A DNA stretch of 6,919 nt from JBGPYB01 sp041493035 (GCA_041493035.1 JBGPYB010000205.1:1-6919); one strand, 5' to 3'. Counted from the stretch's first letter, positions 1-6,498 are shown. Program-made: numbers and translations. The notes: generated by a model not told the origin, from the sequence alone.

Positions 1-1920
1 CTCACCTTCAGCCCGCACGTAACAACGCGGTCGTTCTCGATCCCGATCGTGGACGACAAGGTCGACGAAGGAAATGAGACCGTGCTGCTGCGGCTCAGCA
101 ACCCGCAACCCGCATCCCTGGGTCCCGCCCTCGGTCCGCAGAACACGGCCGTCCTGACAATCGTCGACAACGACGCGGGCGGACAAATCCAGTTCGGTGC
201 GGCGAGCTACAGCATCAATGCAGGGGCGTCAGCCGGTTCGGTGAAGCTCACGGTCAACCGGGCTGGGGGGCTAGCGAGCCCCGTGACGGTGCACTACGAG
301 ACCAGCGATGGGACGGCCGTGGCGGGTTCCGACTACACCAGCACCTCGGGAGACGCGATATTCGCATCGTCCGGGGCCGGCGCGACAGCGCAGGCCTTCA
401 CAGTGCCGGTTTTCAGGAACACCCACGAGGCAAGAACTCTCACCGTGACGCTGAGCGCGCCCGCCGGAGGGGCGGTTCTCGGTTCGCCGGCCGTGGCGAC
501 GGTCACGATCTTGGGCAACGAACCGACATTGGCCTTCAGCAGCGCGGCCTACAGCGTCAAGACGTCGCAATCGTCGGCGTTGATCACGGTGAGCAGAAGT
601 GCCCCCCTTACGGGCACTGCGACGGTGCACTATGCCACCAGCCCGGGCTCGGCTACCGGCGCCGACTACACGGACGTCTCGGGCACGCTGACCTTCGGTC
701 CCAACGTCGCCTCGCGCACCATCTCGGTGCCAATCGCCAATGATCCGTTCGTGGATGTCGAGAAGACCGTCCACTTGTCTCTTAGTGCCCCGACATGGAC
801 CGGTGGAACTGCAGCAGTCGACGGCGTCCTGGGCACCGCGCTACTCACCATCCTCGATACGAACGCGATACCGACCGTGCAGTTCAGCGCCGCTGCCTAC
901 AACGTGAACGAGGCGACACCCAACGTTACGATCACCGTCCAGCGGACGGGGGATCTGGCGGGCACGGTGACCGTGGGCTACGGCGTGACGGGAGGTACCG
1001 CGACAAACGGCTTTCCCTCGAATCCGAACCCCGACTACACTCGCGCTCCTGGGGTGCTGACCTTCGCTCCGAATCAGTCCGCTCGCACCTTCTCCATCCC
1101 CATCGTGAACGACTCGATCGACGAAGGTACTGAGACGGTCAACGTCGCGCTGAGCAACCCAACGTGGACCGGCGGGACCGCCCTCATCGGGGCCATCAGC
1201 ACGGCAGTCCTGACGATCGCCGACAACGAGCCGACCGTTCAGTTCAGCGCTACCAGCTACAGCGTGGGCGAGGCCGCTAAGACTGCGACGATCACGGTAG
1301 CGCGGACTGGAAGCCTGGCCGGGACCGCCACCGTCGCTTACAACGTGACGGGAGGTTCGGCCATCGGCGGAGGTGTGGACTTCACGCTCACTCCCGGAAC
1401 CCTCACGTTCGCCCCGAACCAATCGATGAAGACCTTCATGGTCACGATCGTCAGTGATGTCGTGGCCGACGGATCCAAGACGCTCGAGGTGAGCCTCAGC
1501 ACCCCGCAACTCAATGGCGGCCCGGGGTTGGCCCTTGGCACACCGAGCACAGCTGTTCTGACGATCAAGGACGACGACGTGGCGGGCCAAGTGAAGCTCA
1601 GCCTGACAGACTACAGCGTGAGCGAGTTCGGGGGGAGCGTGACGGTCACTGTAACGCGGACCGGGGGTAGCGCGGGGCAGGCCGCTGTGGCCTACTCAAC
1701 CACGGACGGCACCGCCCTCGATGGAGCCGACTACGGGGCCACCTCTGGGACCCTCACCTTCGGGCCGAACGAGAACACGAAGATGATTGACATCCCAATC
1801 CTGGACGACGGCATCATGAACCCAGGCAGCCTGTCTTTCTCCTTCAGTCTCGGGGCCATCGGCAACGGTCCCAGCATCGGAACGCCGAACGCAGCTACGA
1901 TCTGGATCGAGAAGCAATAG
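1..1920 (+). CDS. Calx-beta repeat protein, 5'-truncated (C-terminal 639 residues)
   Basis: The frame is open from base 1, so the first Val/Met-type codon at 49 is not the true start; the N-terminus lies outside the window. The visible part is one partial plus five full Calx-beta-like repeats of about 113-122 residues. Their approximate spans are 1-174 (partial), 175-522, 523-864, 865-1230, 1231-1578 and 1579-1917. Each has the family pattern: an opening SxxxYSV strand, a central DYT..SGTLTF block, an IPI..D turn and a closing AVLTI.D/N strand. Calx-beta domains are beta-sandwiches known from Na/Ca exchangers and from large bacterial adhesins, where they often bind calcium. The acidic turn is intact in the partial repeat (DDKVDEGNETV) and the third full repeat (NDSIDEGTETV) but eroded in the others. 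The protein stops right after the last strand (IWIEKQ) with no visible anchor, sortase or sorting domain. A secreted or cell-surface role is inferred; the specific function is unknown. Confidence 0.9.
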   Translation, partial: LTFSPHVTTRSFSIPIVDDKVDEGNETVLLRLSNPQPASLGPALGPQNTAVLTIVDNDAGGQIQFGAASYSINAGASAGSVKLTVNRAGGLASPVTVHYETSDGTAVAGSDYTSTSGDAIFASSGAGATAQAFTVPVFRNTHEARTLTVTLSAPAGGAVLGSPAVATVTILGNEPTLAFSSAAYSVKTSQSSALITVSRSAPLTGTATVHYATSPGSATGADYTDVSGTLTFGPNVASRTISVPIANDPFVDVEKTVHLSLSAPTWTGGTAAVDGVLGTALLTILDTNAIPTVQFSAAAYNVNEATPNVTITVQRTGDLAGTVTVGYGVTGGTATNGFPSNPNPDYTRAPGVLTFAPNQSARTFSIPIVNDSIDEGTETVNVALSNPTWTGGTALIGAISTAVLTIADNEPTVQFSATSYSVGEAAKTATITVARTGSLAGTATVAYNVTGGSAIGGGVDFTLTPGTLTFAPNQSMKTFMVTIVSDVVADGSKTLEVSLSTPQLNGGPGLALGTPSTAVLTIKDDDVAGQVKLSLTDYSVSEFGGSVTVTVTRTGGSAGQAAVAYSTTDGTALDGADYGATSGTLTFGPNENTKMIDIPILDDGIMNPGSLSFSFSLGAIGNGPSIGTPNAATIWIEKQ

Positions 1921-1938
1921 ACTGAGAGCACGCTCCTC

Positions 1939-2382
1939 ATGAGATACCTCGTCACCCTCCTGATGGTCGTGGCCGGCGCGGGGATCGCGTTCCAGGCCGC
2001 GATCAACGCACGGCTGCGGGAGTGGGTCGTATCGCCCACGCTGGCGGCGCTCGTCTCGTTCCTCGTTGGTGGCGTCGCCCTCACGCTGATCGTCGCGGCG
2101 GGAGTGGCCGGTCGCGGGCAGTTCGACGGCGTTTCGAGGGGGCCGTGGTGGATCTGGACAGGCGGCCTCATCGGGGCGGTCTACGTCACGGCCGCGGTGA
2201 TCGCCGTGCCCCGGGTTGGCGCCGGCGTGGTGATCGGTGCGGGGATCCTGGGGCAGCTCGCGGCCGGCCTGGCCATCGACTCCTTCGGCTGGCTCGGAGT
2301 CCCGCGGGTGCCGGTCAGCGCCAGCCGGATCGCCGGCGCCCTGCTCCTCCTGGCGGGGGCCTGGCTGATGCAGCGCCGCTGA
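1939..2382 (+). CDS. YdcZ/DUF606-family (DMT-type) small membrane protein
   Basis: This is a 147-residue, strongly hydrophobic protein with about five membrane helices (roughly residues 3-20, 33-54, 70-90, 93-117 and 129-145), the usual size and topology for the DUF606/YdcZ branch of the drug/metabolite transporter superfamily. Family-like features are an early FQAAINARL stretch, a SFLVGGVALTL helix, PWWIWTGGLIGAVYV, a GAGILGQLAAGLAIDSFG block and a final R-x-x-GALLLLAG helix. Such half-size proteins act in the inner membrane and are thought to pair up to form a transporter; no substrate can be read from the sequence. The gene follows the Calx-beta gene by 18 bases. A weak GAGAG at 1924-1928 is the only Shine-Dalgarno-like sequence. 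I see no terminator between the two genes, so co-transcription is possible but not shown. Confidence 0.82.
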   Translation: MRYLVTLLMVVAGAGIAFQAAINARLREWVVSPTLAALVSFLVGGVALTLIVAAGVAGRGQFDGVSRGPWWIWTGGLIGAVYVTAAVIAVPRVGAGVVIGAGILGQLAAGLAIDSFGWLGVPRVPVSASRIAGALLLLAGAWLMQRR

Positions 2383-2430
2383 CGGGAACGGACCTCCCCT
2401 GACACCTGGCCGTGGCACGTTGCGAATGCC

Positions 2431-3489
2431 ATGGAGATCCTTGCCTTCGCCGTTCTGGCCATCGCTCTTGTCGTCTCGGTGATTCTCTTGCTGCGCCGTG
2501 GTGGGCAGGACCCCGCCTCGCTCCACGTGCTCGAGACGGTATCGCGCACTCTGGGGCAGCTCCAGGGGGAGATCCAGCGCGTGGGGCGCGCCCAGGACGA
2601 GCTGCGGCGCGACGTGCAGCAGGGCCGGGAGGCGTCGGTCAAGCAGCTCACCGATGCCGCGCAGGGGATTCGCGGGGAGATCGGTGCGGCCCAGAAGGCT
2701 CTCGCCGAGGTGAAGGCCATCGAGCAGGGGCGCGCCCGGCAGATGGAGCAGGCCGCCGACACGCTGAAGCGCCTCGAAGCCGTGGTGGCGGGCTCGGCCA
2801 CGCGGGGGGCGGCCGGTGAGAACATCCTGGCTCGCGCCCTGGGGCAGCTCCCCCCGGATCTTCTCGCGGTGAACGTGGCCTTCGGCAACAAGGTGGTGGA
2901 GTACGCCCTCCGCCTCCCGGGGGGGCGATTCCTGCCCATCGACAGCAAGTGGACGAGTGTCGCTCCTCTGGAGCGGCTTGCCGAAACCGATGACCCCGTG
3001 GAGCGCCGGAAGTTGCAGGAACAGGTGGCCCGGGAGGTCCGCGGACGCATTCGGGAGATGACGAAGTATCTCGACCCCGAGCGGACCCTCTCGATCGCGC
3101 TTCTGGCCGTTCCCGACGCGGTCTATGGTTCCGCTCCCGAGGTCCATGGCGAGGGGTACCGCGAGGGGATCCTAGTCGTCCCATACTCCCTGGCGCTGCC
3201 GTACGTGTTGGCGCTCTATCGGCTGACGCTGCGTTTCGGGAGCACCGTCGACACCGATCAGCTCGCCGCGCGCCTCCGCTCCGTCGACGAATCGCTCCGC
3301 CGTCTCGGTGACGAGGTCGAGGGGCGACTGTCGCGTGGGCTGGTGCAGATGCAGAACGCCCGCGAGGCGCTACGGGATCACGTTCTCGAAGCGCAGCAGT
3401 CCACAGCGCGCCTGCTGCGGGCCGCGGAGGCTCCAATCGATGTGCCGACCGAGGCCCTTCCGGTCTTCGCCGTCGGCGAGCCCGATTGA
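2431..3489 (+). CDS. rmuC: RmuC-family protein, compact and membrane-anchored
   Basis: The 352-residue protein begins with a hydrophobic segment (residues 3-22, then LLRRGG), suggesting an N-terminal membrane anchor with the rest in the cytoplasm. Residues about 35-120 are rich in Gln, Glu, Arg and Ala with heptad spacing, typical of a coiled coil. The RmuC domain follows from about 125 to 325, with AAGENIL near 127-133, VEYALRLPGG, the core FLPIDSKWTSVAPLERL at 167-183, and VPYSLALPYVLALYRL at 250-265. E130 and the D171-S-K173 pair are candidates for the nuclease-like acid and D-x-K residues of the family; this assignment is inferred. E. coli RmuC limits recombination at inverted repeats and is considerably longer (about 475 residues), so this is a short version. 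The ATG at 2431 is the only sensible start, as no in-frame alternative lies just upstream, but no clear Shine-Dalgarno is visible. A 48-base gap separates it from the preceding gene. Confidence 0.85.
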   Translation: MEILAFAVLAIALVVSVILLLRRGGQDPASLHVLETVSRTLGQLQGEIQRVGRAQDELRRDVQQGREASVKQLTDAAQGIRGEIGAAQKALAEVKAIEQGRARQMEQAADTLKRLEAVVAGSATRGAAGENILARALGQLPPDLLAVNVAFGNKVVEYALRLPGGRFLPIDSKWTSVAPLERLAETDDPVERRKLQEQVAREVRGRIREMTKYLDPERTLSIALLAVPDAVYGSAPEVHGEGYREGILVVPYSLALPYVLALYRLTLRFGSTVDTDQLAARLRSVDESLRRLGDEVEGRLSRGLVQMQNAREALRDHVLEAQQSTARLLRAAEAPIDVPTEALPVFAVGEPD

Positions 3490-3523
3490 CGGCCCGCTGA
3501 CGACCCGATACCCTTCGTTGTAG
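3486..3523 (+). promoter_or_regulatory. Weak candidate promoter for ispD
   Basis: TTGACG at 3486-3491 matches five of six bases of the -35 consensus and overlaps the rmuC stop codon. Possible -10 partners are GATACC at 3507-3512 (15-base spacing) or TACCCT at 3509-3514 (17-base spacing), both poor matches. A start near 3520 would put the palindrome at 3523-3541 at the very beginning of the transcript. Because the -10 is weak, read-through from rmuC is an equally good explanation. Confidence 0.25.
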
Positions 3524-3541
3524 CGTCTCGACTCGAGACGC
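3523..3541. promoter_or_regulatory. Palindrome GCGTCTCGACTCGAGACGC just before the ispD start
   Basis: Two perfect 9-base arms (3523-3531 and 3533-3541) flank a single central C at 3532. As RNA, 3523-3529 can pair with 3535-3541 around a five-base loop, and flanking GTT (3517-3519) and AAC (3542-3544) can extend the stem past a three-base bulge. The palindrome ends six bases before the ispD ATG, where a ribosome binding site should lie; the only purine-rich stretch, GAGACG, is inside its right arm. It could be a DNA-binding site for a dimeric regulator or an RNA hairpin that controls access to the ispD start. Which of these applies, if either, is inference. Confidence 0.5.
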
Positions 3542-3547
3542 AACTCT

Positions 3548-4237
3548 ATGAACGGCCTTGCGATCCTGGTAGCCGCGGGGCGCGGGGAGCGCATGGGCGC
3601 CGGTCGCCCCAAGGCCTTCCTGTCCATCGGCGGCTTGCCCATTCTGTTGCGCGCGGCTCTCGCGTTCGAGGCCGCGTCGAGCGTGGATGCCATCGTGGTT
3701 GTCGTCCCCTTCGATCAGATTCACGAGGCGGCCGAAGCCCTCCGGTCGATCACCAAGCTCCACGCCGTGGTGGCGGGGGGCGCCCTGCGTCAAGATTCGG
3801 TCCTGGCGGGGATGAAGGGCGCGCCGGAAGGATTCGACGGGGTCGTCCTGGTTCACGACGCCGCGCGCCCGCTGGTGGAACCTTCGCTCATCGACGCGGT
3901 CGCGCAGGCCGCTCACGACAGCGGCGCCGCCCTGCCGGTGCTCGGACTGGTCGACACGGTGAAGCGCGTGCGCGGGGGCCGAGTCGTCGAGACCCTCGAC
4001 CGCGCCGAGTTGGCGGGGGCCCAGACGCCGCAGGGCTTCAGGTTCGCCCTCCTGGCTCGGGCCTACGAAGAGGCCTTTCGCGACCGCGTGACGGTCACCG
4101 ATGAGGCGATGGCCGTCGAGCGCATCGGCGAGCCGGTCGTGGCGCTTCCCGGCTCCCCGCGGAATCGCAAGCTCACGACCCCCGAAGATCTCGCGTGGGC
4201 GGAGAACGTCGTGCGCCTCGGAGCCGCCACCACGTGA
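3548..4237 (+). CDS. ispD: 2-C-methyl-D-erythritol 4-phosphate cytidylyltransferase
   Basis: IspD joins CTP and 2-C-methyl-D-erythritol 4-phosphate to give CDP-ME, the third step of the MEP pathway for isopentenyl diphosphate, in the cytoplasm. The 229-residue length is normal for the family (E. coli 236). The nucleotide-binding loop LAILVAAGRGERMG opens the protein, with R15 and K22 (in RPKAFLSIGG) as the expected catalytic basic residues. Later motifs are GGALRQDSV (78-85), LVHDAARPLV with D104 (101-110), the D151-R152 pair, AQTPQGF (158-164), TDEAMAVE (184-191) and the K208-containing NRKLTTPEDL (206-215). The ATG at 3548 places the first beta strand at the N-terminus as expected. Its stop overlaps the ispF start by one base, implying translational coupling. 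The start lacks a free Shine-Dalgarno because a palindrome occupies that position. Confidence 0.96.
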   Translation: MNGLAILVAAGRGERMGAGRPKAFLSIGGLPILLRAALAFEAASSVDAIVVVVPFDQIHEAAEALRSITKLHAVVAGGALRQDSVLAGMKGAPEGFDGVVLVHDAARPLVEPSLIDAVAQAAHDSGAALPVLGLVDTVKRVRGGRVVETLDRAELAGAQTPQGFRFALLARAYEEAFRDRVTVTDEAMAVERIGEPVVALPGSPRNRKLTTPEDLAWAENVVRLGAATT

Positions 4238-4719
4238 TGGGATATCGCGTCGGCAACGGCTTCGACGCTCATCGTCTGGTTGTGGGCCGACCCCTCGTCC
4301 TCGGCGGCGTCGAAGTGCCGCACCACGCCGGCCTCGAAGGACACTCCGACGGCGACTGCGTCATCCACGCGATCTGTGACGCTCTTCTCGGAGCGGCGGG
4401 GGCCGGAGACATGGGGCGTCACTTCCCGAGCAGTGACGGGCGCTGGAACGGGGCCAGGAGCGCGGTCTTCCTCGAGGAAGTGGCGCGCATGGTGACCGCC
4501 GCCGGCTTCGCCGTCGAGAACGTAGACGCCACGGTGATCGCGCAAGCCCCGGTTCTGGCGCCGTATCTCGAGCGAATGCGCGACGCAGTGGCTCTCGCTC
4601 TCGGCGCTTCGAAAGCGACCATATCGATCAAGGCCAAGAGCACCGACGGCCTCGGGGCCGTCGGGCGCGGAGAAGGGATCGCAGCTCAAGCCACGGTCCT
4701 GCTGCGGCCGCTCCATTGA
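4237..4719 (+). CDS. ispF: 2-C-methyl-D-erythritol 2,4-cyclodiphosphate synthase
   Basis: IspF cyclises CDP-ME 2-phosphate to ME-2,4-cyclodiphosphate with release of CMP, the fifth step of the MEP pathway; the family is a trimer with a zinc ion at each active site. I chose the ATG at 4237, which gives 160 residues (E. coli 159) and the family N-terminus YRVGNGFDAHRL; an upstream in-frame start at 4195 would add 14 unrelated residues. Expected metal ligands are D10 and H12 in FDAH and H44 in DCVIHAICDALLGA. GHSDGD is at 35-40, and GDMGRHFP at 57-64 includes the conserved Asp. The C-terminal loop reads KSTDGLG before the conserved GRGEGIAAQA, where many homologues have TTTEKLG or TNEGLG. The TGATG overlap with ispD suggests coupled translation and roughly equal production of both enzymes. 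Confidence 0.96.
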   Translation: MGYRVGNGFDAHRLVVGRPLVLGGVEVPHHAGLEGHSDGDCVIHAICDALLGAAGAGDMGRHFPSSDGRWNGARSAVFLEEVARMVTAAGFAVENVDATVIAQAPVLAPYLERMRDAVALALGASKATISIKAKSTDGLGAVGRGEGIAAQATVLLRPLH

Positions 4720-4751
4720 AGCACGACTAGAGACACGAGGATCTTCTTTCC

Positions 4752-6047
4752 ATGAATCTCATCTGCGGCATCAACCCGGTCCTGGAAGCGCTGAGCGCCG
4801 GGACACGACATTTCGATCGCCTTCTCGTCGTCAAGGGGCTCCGGAACCAGCGAGTCTCCGACGCTATCGCCCGCGCGACCCAGATGGGTGTCCCGCTGCG
4901 CTTCGAAGCGCGGGAGACCCTCGACCGGATGGCTGGAGGGTTGCCCCACCAGGGCGTCATCGCCGTGGTCTCGCCGAAGCCGGTCATGCCCGTGGAGGAC
5001 CTTCTGCAAGGGGCGCACGACCCCGCTCTCGTCGTCGTTCTCGACGGCGTAGAGGATCCGCGGAACCTCGGCGCTATCCTGCGCTCCGCCGAGGCCGCGG
5101 GCGCCGACGGCGTGTTGCTTCCAGACAGACACAACGCCGGGCTCTCGGAAACCGTATCGCGGGCCTCGGCAGGGGCGCTCGAGCACGTGAAGGTCGCCCG
5201 AATCGGAAACGTCGCCCAGGCCATCGAGACGCTCAAGGCTCGGGGATTCTGGGTGGTCGGGTTCGATGCCGAAGGGCGGGAGCGATGGGACGCCGTCGAC
5301 TACAAGCGTTCGGTGGCGGTCGTTCTGGGCGGAGAAGGGAAGGGGATCCGCCGTCTCGTGCGAGAGCGTTGCGACCACGTGGTCTCGCTCCCACTCTTCG
5401 GCCAGGTGACTTCGCTCAATGTCTCCGTGGTGGCCGGGATCGCCCTCTATGAGGTCATCCGGCAGCGCGGCGTGGCGCCGAGCCACGTGCGGCCCATACC
5501 GCCCAAGCGTCTCCACGCCATCGAGGCCAATGTCGGTCCCGGCCCCGATGACAACGAGCGCGACCCGGGGCGTCACCTTCATACACCTTCCCATGACACG
5601 GAGCCGCCCGAGGACGCGGAAGAGCCTTTGGTCGATACCGGCGAGGAGGAAGTCACCGTCACCGGCATCCATGAAGAGGTCGCGTGGGCGGGGCCGACCG
5701 TCGTGAAGACGGATGAGCGAAAACGGGCGCGGCGAGGAGATGGGCGAGACGACCGTCACCGCGAGGGACGTCCGGGGCACCGGAGACCGCAGGGGCCTCC
5801 TCGAAAGGCCACCCCATCGAGTGGCGGCGAGGCCCAGCGGCCGGAGGGCGAGGGCAAGGATCGGTCTCGCGGTCGTCGCCGCGGGCGTGGCCGCGGCCCT
5901 TCGGCGCCCACGGTTCCCGGCGGCGGCGCTCCGTCAGGAGAGGCCCCGTCTCAACCACCCGAGAACAGGAGCGGCTCGCCTGATGGGGGCACCCCCCCGG
6001 GCGCTTCCCCAGAGGGACGTCGCCGCAGGCGCCGGCGTCGGCGCTAG
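4752..6047 (+). CDS. rlmB: 23S rRNA (guanosine-2'-O-)-methyltransferase RlmB, with long disordered C-terminal tail
   Basis: This is a SpoU/TrmH-family SAM-dependent 2'-O-ribose methyltransferase. Residues 1-76 form the substrate-binding domain (CGINPVLEAL, then LPHQGVIAVV). The SPOUT knot domain spans about 92-237 with all three motifs: VVLDGVEDPRNLGAILRSAE (95-114), VVLGGEGKGIR (190-200) and LPLFGQVTSLNVSVVAGIAL (213-232). N105, R111, E195, S221 and N223 are the expected active-site or cofactor residues. E. coli RlmB methylates G2251 in the 23S P loop; the same target is likely but not proven here. Residues about 241-431 are an unusual low-complexity tail: acidic at 264-310, then Arg/Gly/Pro-rich, ending in nine consecutive arginines (423-431). 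Typical RlmB is about 245 residues, so the tail accounts for most of the extra length. A GAGG at 4737-4740 is a somewhat distant Shine-Dalgarno. The gene follows ispF by 32 bases. Confidence 0.92.
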   Translation: MNLICGINPVLEALSAGTRHFDRLLVVKGLRNQRVSDAIARATQMGVPLRFEARETLDRMAGGLPHQGVIAVVSPKPVMPVEDLLQGAHDPALVVVLDGVEDPRNLGAILRSAEAAGADGVLLPDRHNAGLSETVSRASAGALEHVKVARIGNVAQAIETLKARGFWVVGFDAEGRERWDAVDYKRSVAVVLGGEGKGIRRLVRERCDHVVSLPLFGQVTSLNVSVVAGIALYEVIRQRGVAPSHVRPIPPKRLHAIEANVGPGPDDNERDPGRHLHTPSHDTEPPEDAEEPLVDTGEEEVTVTGIHEEVAWAGPTVVKTDERKRARRGDGRDDRHREGRPGHRRPQGPPRKATPSSGGEAQRPEGEGKDRSRGRRRGRGRGPSAPTVPGGGAPSGEAPSQPPENRSGSPDGGTPPGASPEGRRRRRRRRR

Positions 6048-6064
6048 GCCGCTACGGACGCCCC

Positions 6065-6098
6065 TTGCAACACCTTAACGCCTTTGATAAAGTCGGGG
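6065..6098 (+). promoter_or_regulatory. Candidate promoter of the tRNA-tuf operon
   Basis: The 57-base gap between rlmB and the first tRNA contains TTGCAA (6065-6070) as a -35-like element and the only AT-rich stretch nearby, TTTGATAAAGT (6083-6093). The -10 could be TAAAGT at 6088-6093 (17-base spacing) or GATAAA at 6086-6091 (15-base spacing). A GC-rich run, CGGGG at 6094-6098, follows, like the discriminator of stable-RNA promoters under stringent control. Transcription would start a few bases before the mature tRNA at 6105. Each hexamer matches only four of six consensus bases. Confidence 0.45.
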
Positions 6099-6104
6099 TT
6101 TGTC

Positions 6105-6179
6105 GCTGGCGTAGCTCAGCGGTAGAGCGGCTGATTTGTAATCAGCGGGTCGGGGGTTCAATTCCCTCCGCCAGCTCCA
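6105..6179 (+). tRNA. tRNA-Thr (anticodon UGU)
   Basis: The acceptor arms GCTGGCG (6105-6111) and CGCCAGC (6169-6175) pair perfectly, followed by discriminator T and an encoded CCA (6177-6179). The D arm contains TAGCTCAGCGGTAGAGC. The anticodon stem GCTGA/TCAGC encloses loop TTTGTAA, giving anticodon TGT, which reads ACA and other ACN threonine codons. The T arm GGGGG/CCCTC encloses TTCAATT. It is the first gene of a four-tRNA cluster that leads into tuf. Confidence 0.97.
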
Positions 6180-6299
6180 ACCGAGGAGAAAGGGCCGAAA
6201 AGCCAGGAAAGACGAGGCTTTGGGCCGTGATACGGCCAGCGACCTCTCGGGTCCGGAACAAGGCGAAGGGGAGGGCAAGCGAGGGGATCGGACAAGGAT
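6180..6299. other. tRNA-Thr/tRNA-Tyr spacer with one small hairpin
   Basis: This 120-base purine-rich spacer has no plausible gene. It contains a perfect inverted repeat, GGCCGT (6223-6228) and ACGGCC (6232-6237), around a three-base GAT. In the transcript it could be a minor processing structure. There is no T-tract, so it is not an intrinsic terminator, which fits continued transcription into the next tRNA. Confidence 0.4.
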
Positions 6300-6386
6300 G
6301 GGGAGGTAGCGAAGCGGTCAAACGCAACAGACTGTAAATCTGTCGCCCCTAGGGCTTCGAAGGTTCGAATCCTTCCCTCCCCACCA
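6300..6386 (+). tRNA. tRNA-Tyr (anticodon GUA)
   Basis: At 87 bases with a long variable arm this is a class II tRNA. The acceptor arms GGGGAGG (6300-6306) and CCTCCCC (6376-6382) pair fully, followed by discriminator A and encoded CCA (6384-6386). The anticodon stem ACAGA/TCTGT encloses loop CTGTAAA, giving anticodon GTA (codons UAU and UAC). The variable arm is CGCCCCTAGGGCTTCG, and the T stem GAAGG/CCTTC encloses TTCGAAT. A long variable arm together with GTA identifies tyrosine unambiguously. Confidence 0.97.
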
Positions 6387-6422
6387 TCGATCAACTTCCG
6401 GATGCAGGGAATCGGGACTCAG

Positions 6423-6498
6423 GCGGGTGTAGCTCAGCTGGTAGAGCTCCAGCCTTCCAAGCTGGAAGTCGCGGGTTCGAATCCCGTCGCCCGCTCCA
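6423..6498 (+). tRNA. tRNA-Gly (anticodon UCC)
   Basis: The acceptor arms GCGGGTG (6423-6429) and CGCCCGC (6488-6494) pair with one T-G wobble, followed by discriminator T and encoded CCA (6496-6498). The anticodon stem CCAGC/GCTGG encloses loop CTTCCAA, giving anticodon TCC (codons GGA and GGG). The T arm contains GGTTCGAATCCC. A 36-base spacer separates it from tRNA-Tyr. Confidence 0.97.

Noticed and set aside
1..1920. Calx-beta repeats as a mobile element or CRISPR-like array
   Set aside because: The periodicity is about 340-370 bases, in frame and diverged, which fits protein domain duplication rather than DNA repeats with spacers.
1696..3147. Long minus-strand open frame of 483 codons opposite the Calx-beta, YdcZ and rmuC genes
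   Set aside because: It spans three well-supported plus-strand genes and their gaps, has Arg/Gly/Pro-rich composition typical of GC-rich antisense frames, and shows no family motif.
2648..3916. Minus-strand open frame of 422 codons opposite rmuC and ispD
   Set aside because: Low-complexity Arg/Pro/Ser-rich translation, entirely opposite conserved genes and without recognisable domains.
4686..5780. Minus-strand open frame of 364 codons opposite rlmB
   Set aside because: It mirrors a clear methyltransferase on the plus strand and has no domain of its own.
5985..5998. GGGGG and C7 tract near the rlmB 3' end as a frameshift or sequencing-error site
   Set aside because: The reading frame continues sensibly through the tract into the Arg run and stop codon, so there is no sign that a base was lost or gained.
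6034..6066. Possible intrinsic terminator after rlmB (GGCGTC 6034-6039 with GACGCC 6057-6062)
   Set aside because: Only six outer base pairs, a poor inner stem and just two T residues follow, so a terminator is not supported.
5713..6078. Plus-strand frame of 121 codons overlapping the rlmB tail
   Set aside because: It is in a different frame inside rlmB and runs into the tRNA promoter region. The rlmB frame gives the more coherent, charge-organised sequence.
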